Shown: piece after piece, positions 1 to 10,041 of the stretch
How positions within the stretch are numbered: the first letter of the stretch is position 1
Layout: each line of letters begins with the position of its first letter
Assembly: GCF_963666145.1 (NCBI RefSeq)
Contig: NZ_OY762614.1
Location: 558,001 to 622,000 of the forward strand
Direction of reading: 5' to 3'
Length of the DNA stretch: 64,000 nucleotides
Origin: an uncultured Desulfobacter sp.
GTDB taxonomy: Bacteria > Desulfobacterota > Desulfobacteria > Desulfobacterales > Desulfobacteraceae
The notes under the pieces: model-generated
What the model was told of the DNA's origin: nothing
The model's input: the letters and a program-made list of their open reading frames with translations, nothing else
Database searches by the model: none
Program-made: the position numbers and the translations under genes

Positions 1-1
1 A

Positions 2-1906
2 CTCATGGGATCCAAGGTGTATGTCATTGCCCGAAACCGCCTGCACGAACTGGATGTGGGTAAAATACTGGGAGCTCTTGGTGGCGGTGGTCATTTTTAT
101 GCGGCATCCGCCAAGGTGGAAAACCAGACCCTTCCCCAGGTTGAAATGCGTTTAATTGAACTGATCCAGCAACAGATCAAACATGTGCGTGTGGCAAAAA
201 AACTGATGTCCAGCCCGGCCATCACCATCACCGCAGAAGAATCGTGCCGGGATGCCGCGCAAAAAATGATCCGTTACAATATCAATACCCTTCTTGTTCT
301 TGACCCGCAGACACTTGAGTATTCAGGGTATATCACACGCCATGTGGCCGAAAAAATCGTACATCACAAGCTTGCCGGTCAGCCGGTAATCGATTACTTT
401 GAACCCGGCGGTCAAAGTGTCACTCTCTCCAGCGATCTGGCTGAAATTGAACGCATCATCATTGATTTAAAACAGCGGGTCGTTCCGGTGATGGATAATC
501 ATACAATTGCCGGGGTCATCACACGCACCGACCTTTTAAATTTTTTGGTGGAGCATAACCGGGAAGTTGTCTTAAGTGAAAAAACCGACATTTCCGGCCT
601 GAAACCCCGTACAAAATACGTGGGCAATCGTTTGAAAAATCAACTGGACGAACGGGTGCAAACCCTGCTTTCCGACATCGGCACGGCCGGAGACACCCTC
701 GGCGTGGAGGTCTTTGTGGTGGGCGGGTTTGTCAGGGACCTGATGCTCGAGCGCCCCATCGAAGACGTGGACGTTGTGGTGGAAGGAGACGGCATTGCCT
801 TTGCCCGTTATTTTGCATCACTGCACAATTGCAGACTGCACCAGCACCGCAAATTCAACACCGCCGTCATCATTTTTGAGGATGAATTCAAGGTTGATGT
901 GGCCTCTGCCCGCCTCGAATACTATGCGACGCCGGCCGCACTGCCTGTGGTGGAGAACTCCTCCATCAAAATGGATCTTGCCAGACGGGATTTTACCATC
1001 AACACCCTGGCCATCTCCCTGAACACCGACACCTTCGGAACCCTCATCGACTATTTCGGCGGCGTCAGGGATGTGAAGGATAAAATTGTACGCATTATCC
1101 ACAACCTAAGCTTTATTGAAGACCCCACCCGAATTTTCAGGGCCATCAAATTCTCCAACCGGTTTGGATTCAGGATCGGCAAGGTGACCGCCAACCTGAT
1201 CAAAAACGCCTTAAATGTCGGTGCGGTGAAGCATTTAAGCGGTCTGCGGGTGCTGTCCGAACTCAAACAGATTTTTGGCGAAGAAAACCCGTTGCCTGCT
1301 GTGGAGACCATGGCAGAATACGGTCTGGACAAAGTGATTCATAATGATCTGAAATTAACCCACGCCACCTGCGACCTGTTTGAATCCGTGGGTAAAATCC
1401 TGGCATGGCATGATCTTTTGTATGCAGATGACGACTATCCAAGGTGGGCGGTTTACTTTATGGCCTGGCTTCACGGCTATCCCTTTGCGGTAACCGCCCA
1501 GATTGCGGACCGCCTGATGTTTCCCGTCAAAGAGCGGGAACGCCTGCTTGAGCAGCGCATGAAGGCCGAACAAAGAATCCGGCTGATTGAAAAAAGCTAT
1601 CCGGTCTCAAACCAGCAGATGTACTGGTGGCTGATCTACTTTAAAACAGAGTGCCTCTTATTTATGCTGGCGCTGACCAAAAATGAAGCGGTGCGCAAGG
1701 CCATCTCTTATTTTTATACCCACCAGCGAAATATCAAACCATTAATCAGTGGCAAAGATCTTAAATTCTTAGGTATCAAACCAGGACCCGCCTACACCAC
1801 GATTCTCAATACAATTATCGACGAAAAGCTCGATAAAAAATTAAATACCATGGAAGAGGAACTTGAATTTGCCAAACACTACGCCTGGCAAAACAATTTG
1901 ATTTAA
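2..1906 (+). CDS. tRNA nucleotidyltransferase/poly(A) polymerase with DHHA1 and CBS domains (5' partial)
   Basis: The reading frame is open at the left edge, so the N terminus (probably a DHH phosphoesterase domain) lies outside the window. Numbering from the ATG at 5, residues 1-60 look like the end of a DHHA1 domain with its GGGGH glycine-rich motif. Residues about 65-195 are a pair of CBS domains, and from about 215 a class II nucleotidyltransferase head follows with GGFVRDLML near 239 and the metal-binding DVDVVVEG near 253. The rest is the helical RNA-binding part. Proteins with this DHH-CBS-polymerase order are known in deltaproteobacteria and probably act as the A-adding member of a split CCA system. 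A- versus CCA-addition cannot be read from sequence. A small terminator follows at 1925. Confidence 0.88.
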   Translation, partial: LMGSKVYVIARNRLHELDVGKILGALGGGGHFYAASAKVENQTLPQVEMRLIELIQQQIKHVRVAKKLMSSPAITITAEESCRDAAQKMIRYNINTLLVLDPQTLEYSGYITRHVAEKIVHHKLAGQPVIDYFEPGGQSVTLSSDLAEIERIIIDLKQRVVPVMDNHTIAGVITRTDLLNFLVEHNREVVLSEKTDISGLKPRTKYVGNRLKNQLDERVQTLLSDIGTAGDTLGVEVFVVGGFVRDLMLERPIEDVDVVVEGDGIAFARYFASLHNCRLHQHRKFNTAVIIFEDEFKVDVASARLEYYATPAALPVVENSSIKMDLARRDFTINTLAISLNTDTFGTLIDYFGGVRDVKDKIVRIIHNLSFIEDPTRIFRAIKFSNRFGFRIGKVTANLIKNALNVGAVKHLSGLRVLSELKQIFGEENPLPAVETMAEYGLDKVIHNDLKLTHATCDLFESVGKILAWHDLLYADDDYPRWAVYFMAWLHGYPFAVTAQIADRLMFPVKERERLLEQRMKAEQRIRLIEKSYPVSNQQMYWWLIYFKTECLLFMLALTKNEAVRKAISYFYTHQRNIKPLISGKDLKFLGIKPGPAYTTILNTIIDEKLDKKLNTMEEELEFAKHYAWQNNLI

Positions 1907-1924
1907 TGGCGTGAAAAGGTAACG

Positions 1925-1946
1925 GGTTGACTTTTCAACCATTTTT
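1925..1946 (+). terminator. Intrinsic terminator after the nucleotidyltransferase
   Basis: A 6-bp stem (GGTTGA/TCAACC) with a CTTT loop is followed by ATTTTT, 18 bases after the stop codon. The stem is short but the position and T run fit a rho-independent terminator. The remaining intergenic DNA up to 2151 is AT-rich and contains an 8-C run (2065-2072) followed by ACGGGGG; no gene was seen there. Confidence 0.55.
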
Positions 1947-2151
1947 GCATAACTCTTTAAAAAGGATAAAAATTCAAAACCTTTGTTCACACTAAACCTG
2001 TAAATTTACCGATTACGTTAATTCTTACAAATTTAATTTTCGCAATACTTGATCCATTTTGAATCCCCCCCCACGGGGGTGTTGTACAAGCATAAAGTCG
2101 CTCCTTACAATATCAGTATAAAATTTAAGTTTTCATTTGAAAGGTTTTTGT

Positions 2152-4537
2152 ATGGCTAAATGCAATCGGTGTGAAGCATTACCAGACGTGGGGTTTCAAG
2201 ACGGAACCCTCTACCTGTCACCGCCCATGGAACCGACATTAAAATCAATTGAACGCATTTTAGAACGCCATGCCATCGACATCGAATATCCCGCAGCAAA
2301 TATCCTGGCCATCCCCTATACAGGTGATGAACTTTTTAGCCGGAACCCTGCTGAAAGACCTGTTTGACACAAACGAGGTACACAACTATGGCGACACCAT
2401 GCACTACAGTTTTCTTGTCAATGAAAACGGCTACTACCTGAAGTCGGAACTGTTCCCGGACAAAGAGTTCGCCTTTATGTTCAGTGACTGCAAAGACAAG
2501 CGATTTTCCATTGATTTTCCAGAAGCCTGGCAGGGGGCGTTAAAGGGGAAAAAACAAATAGAGACCGATCAGGGCATTTTTTTGACCAGTGTGCTGCCCG
2601 TTCCAATTTCTCTCCTAAAATCCCAGCAGACGGATATCGGCAAGATTGACAGTTCAAATCACTGGTATCTGTTTCACTTTATCACCCAAGAGAGCATCAA
2701 GCAAAAGTCATTCATATACGGCCCTTGGCAACCTATTATCATTTCAATGCTTGTTTTTATCGCCCTGATGGTCGGCTTTTTTTTAGCCCAGCGCAATCGT
2801 GTGCTGAAGCAGCAAATAAAAGATCAAAAAACCATTGCCGATCTCTATAAAAGAAACAACATGATTTTATCTTCCAGTGGAGACGGTATTTACGGGGTTG
2901 ATATCCACGGCAAGATTACTTTTTTAAACCCGGCTGCAGAAAAAATGATCGGATGGACCCAAGATCAGATTTTAGGAAAAAGCTCCCACAAAATATTCCA
3001 TCACAGCCATTCCGACGGAAGCCTGTATAAAGAAAAAGAGTGCCCCCTTCATTTTGCTCTGGATGACGGGGAGAAACGGCGCATTGACAATGAAGTTTTC
3101 TGGCGCAGAGACGGCAGCGCATTTTCTGTGAGCTATGTCTCTTCACCCATCATTGAACAGGGGCAGATTACAGGGTCTGTTGTAAGTTTCAGGGATATTT
3201 CCGACAGTCTGGCCAAAGATGCCCAGCTCAAGGCCACTAAAAAAGGATTTGAAACCATATTTACTCTGGTTCCCATTCCCATCATCTATGTCAATGACCA
3301 AGGATGGATCTACAGGAGGAACAATGCCTTCACAACGCTGCTGGGCTATGATGAACAAGACTTTTTTGACATTGATGATGCACTTGAAAAAATGTTCCCT
3401 GACAACGAGATCGGCAAAGAGGGGCGCAGCCGTTTTATGACCCATCTTGACCAGGCCCCGAAACAAGGGGGGACGATCCACCCCAATATGTACAAATTGC
3501 TATGCCGGGATAGTGTATATAAAGATATGCTGGTTGGCGGTCGGCTTTTTGAGGAGGGCTACATTTTAACCTTTGTGGATATGACCGATCACGAAGCAAC
3601 CAAAAAATCGTTGATTACTGCCCGCCAACAGGCGGAAAAAGCCAATGCCGCAAAATCGGAATTTCTGGCCAATATGTCCCATGAGATTCGGACCCCCATG
3701 AATGCCATCATCGGAATGAGCCGGTTTCTGCTCGAAACAGATTTGACGGAAAAACAGCTGGACTTTGCCAGGAAAATAGATTTTTCATCCAGGGTTCTTC
3801 TGGATATTATCAATGATATTCTGGATTTTTCCAAAATCGAAGCCAGGAAGATCGACATCGACATTCATGATTTTTCTGTTAAAGATATGCTGCTGCCCAT
3901 TGACTCCATGCTCTCTCCCCTGGCCCAGGAAAAAGGCATTGACTTTTCCATCTCCATAGCACCGGATGTGCCTGAAGTTGTCCGGGGCGATGCCCACAGG
4001 CTCAGACAAATTCTAATGAATCTTCTAAGCAATGCCGTCAAGTTTACCCAGAAGGGCGGGGTAACATTGCAAATCAGCGTCAAGCAAGGCCCCCATGACG
4101 ATGGACAGGTCGGACTTTTGTTTTCAGTCAAAGATACCGGGATCGGCATCAGCCCTAAACAGCAGAAGAAAATATTTGAAGCCTTTTCCCAGGCCGATTC
4201 AACCACCACCCGGCGATTTGGCGGAACCGGCCTGGGACTTGCCATCAGCAGGCGGCTGGCCCTGTTGATGGCAAGTGAATTAAAAGTACAATCCATAGAA
4301 AATCAGGGCAGCACCTTTTATTTTGAAATCAGCATGGCATTGGGCGACCCTGCCAAGCTCAGGGAAAATCCGGACAATTTAAATAAAATTGCCCCACCGG
4401 ATTTAAAGGGTTTTTCCATTCTGGTGGTGGAAGATATTGATTTAAAACCTGGAGGTGGCCGTTCGTCTCTTAAATCGGACAGGGGCAGACGTGCTCACCG
4501 CAAGAAACGGACGCCAGGCTGTGGATATAGTGGCTGA
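2152..4537 (+). pseudogene. Hybrid sensor histidine kinase, N-terminal and kinase part, two frameshifts
   Basis: ATG at 2152 follows GAAAGG and starts a Cys-containing cytoplasmic-looking domain (MAKCNRCEALPDV...). That frame stops at 2367, but removing one T from the run at 2333-2337 joins it in register to the long downstream frame. That frame holds an extracytoplasmic-type sensor region, one membrane helix near 2735-2795, two PAS domains (about 2865-3200 and 3225-3590), a HisKA domain with phospho-acceptor His in MSHEIRTPMN (codon 3680-3682), and a HATPase domain with DTGIGIS and GGTGLGLA. A receiver domain begins near 4410 (ILVVEDID) and is lost at an A run near 4444; it continues in the next entry. 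A periplasmic sensor normally has a membrane helix before it. None is present, so the N terminus may also be chimeric. The natural product would be a membrane-bound phosphorelay kinase. Confidence 0.75.
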
Positions 4538-5243
4538 AACACGGCCTGATTTTATATTCATGGATCTTCAGATGCCGGTCATGGATGGATTTGAGGCGAT
4601 TTGTACCATCCGTAAAACAGATAAAAATCTGCCGATTATAGCACTTTCCGCCGCTGCCTTATCCGAGGAAGTGGACAGGGCAATACATTTTGGTGCCGAT
4701 GCCCATATTTCAAAGCCGGTCGACCCCAAGGAACTTTATAGGGCCCTTTGCCGGTATTTGAATGTAGAGGCAAGACCCTTACCCGAACCGTCCGGGCCAC
4801 AAACTTTTGAACCTGAAACCCGCCCGGATTGCATATCCGAAGCAACGCAGGTGGGTGGACAAGCGTCTGGCCTGCCCCGGCATTTTGATCTGCCCAAAGT
4901 CATGGAGGCGGTGGGCAATGATACAGCGTTTTTCATCCGGATCGCTGACATGTTCTTCCAGAACCGGGTTGATCATATGGAGGCCATCCAAAACGCAATT
5001 GGGGCTGAAAACGGCCCGGCACTGACAAAGGCGGCACATGCGCTGAAAGGCGCCTTGAGTAATTTTCGCGCACTTGGGGCTCAGCAACAGGCAAATGAAT
5101 TGGAACTTACGGCAAAAACAGGTGACCTTAGCCAGCTCAAACCACTTTTTTCAAAATTGGAAAAAGAAGTCGCCCTGTTCGAATCTGAACTTAAAATAAC
5201 CATAGAAAAGATAAACCATGAAAATTTTAATAGCGGAAGATGA
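4455..5243 (+). CDS. Receiver and HPt domains: C-terminal part of the frameshifted hybrid kinase
   Basis: This frame contains most of a receiver domain with phospho-acceptor Asp in FIFMDLQMPVMDG and the conserved Lys in HISKPVDP, then a linker and an HPt domain with AAHALKGAL (His accepts phosphate). The receiver's first strand lies in the upstream frame. Deleting one A in the run at 4443-4446 turns the junction into VEDIDLN-LEVAVRLLN, the normal start of a receiver. It is therefore best read as the end of the upstream kinase, not an independent gene. Its last 26 bases overlap the GGDEF regulator that starts at 5218, so kinase and regulator were probably translationally coupled. Confidence 0.78.
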   Translation: MAVRLLNRTGADVLTARNGRQAVDIVAETRPDFIFMDLQMPVMDGFEAICTIRKTDKNLPIIALSAAALSEEVDRAIHFGADAHISKPVDPKELYRALCRYLNVEARPLPEPSGPQTFEPETRPDCISEATQVGGQASGLPRHFDLPKVMEAVGNDTAFFIRIADMFFQNRVDHMEAIQNAIGAENGPALTKAAHALKGALSNFRALGAQQQANELELTAKTGDLSQLKPLFSKLEKEVALFESELKITIEKINHENFNSGR

Positions 5244-6114
5244 TCCCATATTTAGAGCCATTCTTGAAAACAACCTTAAAAAATGGGGATATCAGGTTGT
5301 ATCCACCTCCGACGGGGGACAGGCCTGGGATATCATCAGCAAACCGGGTTGTCCAAACATCGTCATTTCCGATTGGATGATGCCTGAAATAGACGGCCCG
5401 CAACTGTGCCGAAAAGTACGTGCCCATGAGGCACCAAGATACGTCTATTTTATTATCCTCACCGCCAAGGGTGAACAACAGGATATCCTCCGGGGCCTTG
5501 AAGCCGGCGTCGACGATTATTTAACCAAACCCATTGATTATTCTGAACTCAAATACCGCATCCGCATCGGCGAGCGAATCATCGCACTGGAAGAAAAAGT
5601 GCTTGAGCTTGCCCGCAAGGATTCTTTGACAGGAACCTTGAACCGCAGGTCCTTCAATGAGAAACTGGACGAAGCGCTTGAACGGGCCGCGCGCAATAGC
5701 CCGCCGTTATCCCTGATCATGACCGACATAGACCATTTCAAGCAGGTGAATGACCGGTACGGCCACATGGTCGGTGACCAGGTTCTCAAGCAGTTTGTCT
5801 CCCAGATGAAACAGGTCATACGACCCTATGACTTTATCGGCCGGTGTGGTGGAGAGGAGTTTATCCTATGCCTGCCGGACTGTTCGATCAATCAAGGCAG
5901 GGACATTGCAGAGCGCATGAGAAGCAAAATTGAGACAACACCCATACACATATCAACAGGCGGATCGCCCATCCATATTACCGCAAGTTTTGGTATTTCA
6001 TCATTTTCCTCTGCCGACGAAAAAAATGCGGAACTGCTCATTAAAAAGGCTGACGATGCCTTGTATGAGGCAAAAAGAGACTGCAGAAACTGTGTGCGCA
6101 TGGCGCAGACATAA
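5218..6114 (+). CDS. Response regulator with GGDEF (diguanylate cyclase) output
   Basis: Residues 1-120 form a receiver with acidic pair EDD, phospho-acceptor D52 in VISDWMMPEIDG and K104 in YLTKP. A GGDEF domain runs from about 135, with the active-site signature GGEEF at 211-215. An RxxD motif (R202, D205) sits exactly five residues upstream, the usual product-inhibition I-site. It should make cyclic-di-GMP when phosphorylated, most likely by the HPt domain of the preceding gene, which overlaps it by 26 bases. The 298-residue length is normal for this PleD-like two-domain type. A shared terminator follows before the convergent PEP-CTERM gene. Confidence 0.93.
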   Translation: MKILIAEDDPIFRAILENNLKKWGYQVVSTSDGGQAWDIISKPGCPNIVISDWMMPEIDGPQLCRKVRAHEAPRYVYFIILTAKGEQQDILRGLEAGVDDYLTKPIDYSELKYRIRIGERIIALEEKVLELARKDSLTGTLNRRSFNEKLDEALERAARNSPPLSLIMTDIDHFKQVNDRYGHMVGDQVLKQFVSQMKQVIRPYDFIGRCGGEEFILCLPDCSINQGRDIAERMRSKIETTPIHISTGGSPIHITASFGISSFSSADEKNAELLIKKADDALYEAKRDCRNCVRMAQT

Positions 6115-6161
6115 CCCCCAAACTCAAACGCAGCACCCTCACCTCAAAGCCCTATAAAAGG

Positions 6162-6194
6162 AAAGCGGGCATGCAATAAAACATACCCGCCTTT
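6162..6194. terminator. Bidirectional terminator between convergent genes
   Basis: A hairpin of GCGGG/CCCGC plus ATG/CAT around an AATAAAA-type loop is flanked by AAA on the left and TTT on the right. It lies between the GGDEF regulator (+) and the PEP-CTERM gene (-) and can serve both. Confidence 0.6.
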
Positions 6195-6225
6195 ATCATC
6201 GAAAACTAAATTTCGAATATTATTA

Positions 6226-7227
6226 TTATTTTTTTCTTCTTGTCACACCGGTAAAACCAAGAAGACCAAGCCCAAAAAGAAGCATTGTTGTAGGTTCAGG
6301 CGCCTGGGCGCCGCCGCCATCAGTTCCGTTGAGTGTCAGGATTGCAGAGGATGTTGTCCCGTCTGTTCCTGTTACGTAGGCTGTAAAAGTATTTGCACCC
6401 AGTGCAATTACCTGGTCTGGCAGAGTAAAATTTCCCAGACCGTCAATGCTGATATTATAAATCCATGTTCCATCAGCCAACTGAATGTCTACATGATCAA
6501 CACCGACAAGGTTGCCACCTGTCCCATTGAAAAGACCCTCCAATTGGGTGAGATCACTAACATTGGTGTATATCCCATGTCCATCTGTTGCAACTTGAGC
6601 CATTTGAGCGGCGTTGTGACCAGGGATACCAACAGTGTGAGTTATTATGCCATCGGAATTGTATGCAGTGGCTGCCTCATTGTAATACGTTCCGACCCCA
6701 TCGGATAATACGACCTGCATCATTGCCCGACCCGTTGTATGTCCGTTTACCAAAGCACTAGCACCAGCTGAAACCCCAGCGCCTATATTGGTTCCACCTC
6801 CTGTTCCTATGCTGTTTATTGCATTAATAACAGTCTGTTTATCGGGATTGAGAGCCGTAAGCTGTCGATATGTATGGCTGTATGAATCAAATCCGATAAC
6901 AGCAACCGATGTCGTATCTGCCGGCAAGGAATTTACCAGAGCAATTGCCGCTTGTCTTGCGTAAGTAATTCCGCTTCCACCCATACTGCCTGATTCATCA
7001 ATGACCAATGCCAGGTCAAGTCCCGCGCCGCCAATGGTTCCATCAGCACCGGCTATACCTGTAATCGCCCCATCTACCTGAGACGCCCCAAGGACTGTTC
7101 CGGTGGTATAAGTGCTGCCATCAGCAGGGGTTAACCAACTAACAGATGTGGCGGCCATTGCTGTTCCTGCAAAAGAAAAGGCAGCAAAAGCGAATACAAG
7201 GGTTAATAACAATTTTCTTTTTAACAT
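6226..7227 (-). CDS. Secreted von Willebrand factor A protein with PEP-CTERM sorting signal
   Basis: The start chosen is the ATG at 7227, preceded by TAAGGAGGAGTAC; an upstream start 30 bases away lacks such a site. Residues 1-25 are a signal peptide ending in TAMA-A. A vWA domain follows with the metal-ion adhesion motif DESGSM (77-82) and a TNIGAG segment. The last 25 residues are a PEP-CTERM anchor: PEP motif, hydrophobic helix, then RRKK. Such proteins are exported and processed by an exosortase, normally encoded elsewhere, and are linked to exopolysaccharide and surface matrix. The vWA domain suggests adhesion or matrix binding. No exosortase gene is in the window. Confidence 0.9.
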   Translation of the reverse strand: MLKRKLLLTLVFAFAAFSFAGTAMAATSVSWLTPADGSTYTTGTVLGASQVDGAITGIAGADGTIGGAGLDLALVIDESGSMGGSGITYARQAAIALVNSLPADTTSVAVIGFDSYSHTYRQLTALNPDKQTVINAINSIGTGGGTNIGAGVSAGASALVNGHTTGRAMMQVVLSDGVGTYYNEAATAYNSDGIITHTVGIPGHNAAQMAQVATDGHGIYTNVSDLTQLEGLFNGTGGNLVGVDHVDIQLADGTWIYNISIDGLGNFTLPDQVIALGANTFTAYVTGTDGTTSSAILTLNGTDGGGAQAPEPTTMLLFGLGLLGFTGVTRRKK

Positions 7228-7694
7228 GTACTCCTCCTTAAGTTTAAACCAACACAATTATGCCGTTAAGGCAGATAAATAAAAATAACTAGTGTTTAAA
7301 AAAACGACTGCAAGCACAGACAGCAAATATCGTACCTACAAGCCATCCCAGTTAATTTTTTTACAACAGTCGCTATCAAAAAAGAGGACACAGCGATTAC
7401 GATTCATCTAAAATATTAATGATATATAATTATTTATCTTTCACCTAAAGCAGTCAACGACTGACACTCCGCCCGAAACGTCACAATAGTAGGCATGTAA
7501 TTAATTTCCTAAAATCATGAAAATTATTTCTTAAACCGAAAGTTTGAGAATGATTTTTTTTTCAAAACCATGGTTATATTCCGTTGAGCCTGTCATGGTA
7601 TTGCCATTTGTTTTTTCTTTTGGTAGACCGTAAAAAGCTTACACAAATGATAATAAATCCATGAATATAACTACAGTACAGGGAGTCAACCACC
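7228..7694. other. AT-rich intergenic region between divergent PEP-CTERM and TPR genes
   Basis: The 467 bases must hold the promoters of two divergent genes. The minus-strand gene has a strong ribosome binding site at its 3' side of this region. I looked for sigma-54 and sigma-70 elements. A segment near 7594 (TGGTATTGCCATTTGT) resembles a -24/-12 promoter but lacks the GC of the -12 element, so it is not called. No open reading frame or RNA gene was recognised. Confidence 0.4.
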
Positions 7695-9782
7695 ATGAAG
7701 CAGCACGGAATAAACAAATTTAAGATCGTATCGTCTTGGATTAAATGGACAACGGCAATTCTTATTTTCCCTTCTATTGTGTTTGCAACGCAGATGACGA
7801 CTTCGGACAGTGATTATTCGTCTTTGGATATTGATAAATTAGATGTTGATACGTTGGTAGAAGAATCTCAGGACCAATTGTTGCTTGCAAATCTGAAAAA
7901 AAATCTAAAATTAGGCAATCTGGATGCTGTGGGACAACTTTCCTCCATGCTAATAAAAATGGGGAAAAGCACCCCGGATATACTGGCATCCCAGGGCATT
8001 TTTCTTGCCAGTAAGGGAAAGAAAAAAGAAGCGTATGACATACTCAGCAAGATTAAAAATGAACCTTTACCCCCATATGCATTATATGCTGATGCCATGC
8101 TGCTTAGACTGACTAAGAGCTATGACAAAGCCGTTGAAATCTGTGATAAAGCGATTTTATTGGACCCCAGCCACCCCTTCCCCTGGAACATCAAGGGCAG
8201 AACTTATTTTGAAACGGGCGAATATCCAAGTGCCATAAAATGCTTTAAAGAGGCAGTCAGCATAGAACCTAAATTTCTGCCTGCTTTAACCAATCTGGGC
8301 GCTGTTTTTTATGTCACTGAAAACTATAGCAAAGCAAGCCAATATTTTAATCAGGCCAAAACGCTTAACCCCCAATCAGCTCAGGCCCTTTACGGACTTG
8401 GGGTTTCTCTTAGTAGACTTGGACTGAACGATCAGGCAATAATAGAGCTTGAAAATGCAGTTGAAATTCAACCCAATCATGAATTGGCTTTAGTTGAACT
8501 CGCAGGGCTTTATTTGAAACAAAAATCTTACCGAAAAGCGTTGAAAACAGGGGAAACTTTAAAAAAAACAGGAAATACCGATGCGCATAGGACCCTCATC
8601 GAGGCATCCCTGCACCTTGGAAATTTGAAAGAAGCCAAAACATATTTGGATGAGGCACCGGAGGAACTGATTTCGGCCAAGTATTTATACGGTGTATACT
8701 TTATGCTGAATCATGAAAACAGCCGGGCAATCACGTCTATGCAATCGGTTATTGAACAATCGCCTGACCACTATGGCGCATATTTAGCCCAAATCGTCAT
8801 CAGATTGTACCTTGGTCAAAGTATTGACCTGGAAAATGATTTCAGACTGAATTGGGGGGACCAATTAAATAAGTCCGTATTTTTTATTCGGGCATGCACC
8901 CGGATTGCACAAAATGATTACAGTAAAGCGTATTCAGACCTCCTGACATCTATTGGGCTAATTCAGGGCATTTCGTTTGAAGGCATTTCAGAAAAAGAGT
9001 TTGAAACCAATATTTCAAACCGGGAAAGTCGACATTTGTGCATGGGAATGTATCTTTTTTTAAACAATTATCTTGATGCTGCTTTAGATGAATTTGACCA
9101 GGCATTGAGGTTAAACCTCAACTCTGGTTTAGCTAGTTTCTGGTCCGGCCAGGCGGCATTGGCGCAGGGGGAAAGGAAGGCGGCATTGGATTTTTTTAAA
9201 AAAGCGATCCAGGTTTGGCCTCGTTTTTTTTCGGCACTTTATGCCGCAGGGGAGCTTGAAATTATGTCCGGAAATATTAAAGCGGCTGTAGAATATTACA
9301 AAAGAGCAGCTGTAGTGAAAAAAGATCCGGGCGTCCTGGTAAAATTAGGGTTGATCAACGAAAGATTTCAAAATTTTAAAAGTGCAGAAGAACATTACCA
9401 GGACTTAATCGATCACCACCCGGCTCTTTTCATTGGGTATAGCCAATTGGCCTGGCTTTATGCAAGACGAGGCGTTAAACAGGACAAAGCCCTGGATCTG
9501 GCAAAGAAAGCGGATGAACTTCAACCGGGAAATTCAAGCATACAGGATACACTTGGCTGGATTTATTTTCAAACAAAAGAATACAAAACCGCACTAAAAC
9601 GATTACAGGAAGCCGATAAAATTGGACCGGACAATCCAACTATTCTCTATCATCTTGCGGCCATTCATCATGCACTCAAAGAGGATAAATTAGCCATACA
9701 ATATTTGGAAAAAGCGTTGAATCTCTCCAAGCCGTTTGATGAATATAACGTGGCTAAAAATTTAATGGAACGTTTAAAGTAA
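7695..9782 (+). CDS. Exported TPR-repeat protein
   Basis: The ATG follows GGGAG at a suitable distance. A basic N terminus and a hydrophobic stretch ending in VFA-T form a signal peptide without a lipobox, so the protein is probably periplasmic. The rest of the 695 residues is a long array of tetratricopeptide repeats (recurring patterns such as AIKCFKEAVSIEPKFLPAL, ALYGLGVSLSRLG and ALDEFDQALRLN). These form a helical scaffold for protein-protein contacts. The neighbouring PEP-CTERM protein suggests a part in surface or matrix export: TPR proteins such as PrsT accompany PEP-CTERM systems, but this one is shorter and not a lipoprotein. The gene is visibly more AT-rich than the housekeeping genes after it. 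Confidence 0.85.
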   Translation: MKQHGINKFKIVSSWIKWTTAILIFPSIVFATQMTTSDSDYSSLDIDKLDVDTLVEESQDQLLLANLKKNLKLGNLDAVGQLSSMLIKMGKSTPDILASQGIFLASKGKKKEAYDILSKIKNEPLPPYALYADAMLLRLTKSYDKAVEICDKAILLDPSHPFPWNIKGRTYFETGEYPSAIKCFKEAVSIEPKFLPALTNLGAVFYVTENYSKASQYFNQAKTLNPQSAQALYGLGVSLSRLGLNDQAIIELENAVEIQPNHELALVELAGLYLKQKSYRKALKTGETLKKTGNTDAHRTLIEASLHLGNLKEAKTYLDEAPEELISAKYLYGVYFMLNHENSRAITSMQSVIEQSPDHYGAYLAQIVIRLYLGQSIDLENDFRLNWGDQLNKSVFFIRACTRIAQNDYSKAYSDLLTSIGLIQGISFEGISEKEFETNISNRESRHLCMGMYLFLNNYLDAALDEFDQALRLNLNSGLASFWSGQAALAQGERKAALDFFKKAIQVWPRFFSALYAAGELEIMSGNIKAAVEYYKRAAVVKKDPGVLVKLGLINERFQNFKSAEEHYQDLIDHHPALFIGYSQLAWLYARRGVKQDKALDLAKKADELQPGNSSIQDTLGWIYFQTKEYKTALKRLQEADKIGPDNPTILYHLAAIHHALKEDKLAIQYLEKALNLSKPFDEYNVAKNLMERLK

Positions 9783-10041
9783 CATTCTTTCATGAAACGT
9801 ATTGAACAATACCGAGGCAATATATCCGATTACGCTTCCATTATTTTGTTAATGAGATTTCATTTTTAAGGCCGCGACCCTGCGGTTACGCCGGACGGGA
9901 ATAGTTAGGATAGTGATAAGGCCGCTTTACCATTGTGTGCAAAATAGTCGATGTTGCACCAAAGGCACGGCTTGAAAAAAAGACAAGATTCTGGTAATTC
10001 CATTTTTTTGCATAACACTAATTAATTCTTTAGGAATATAA

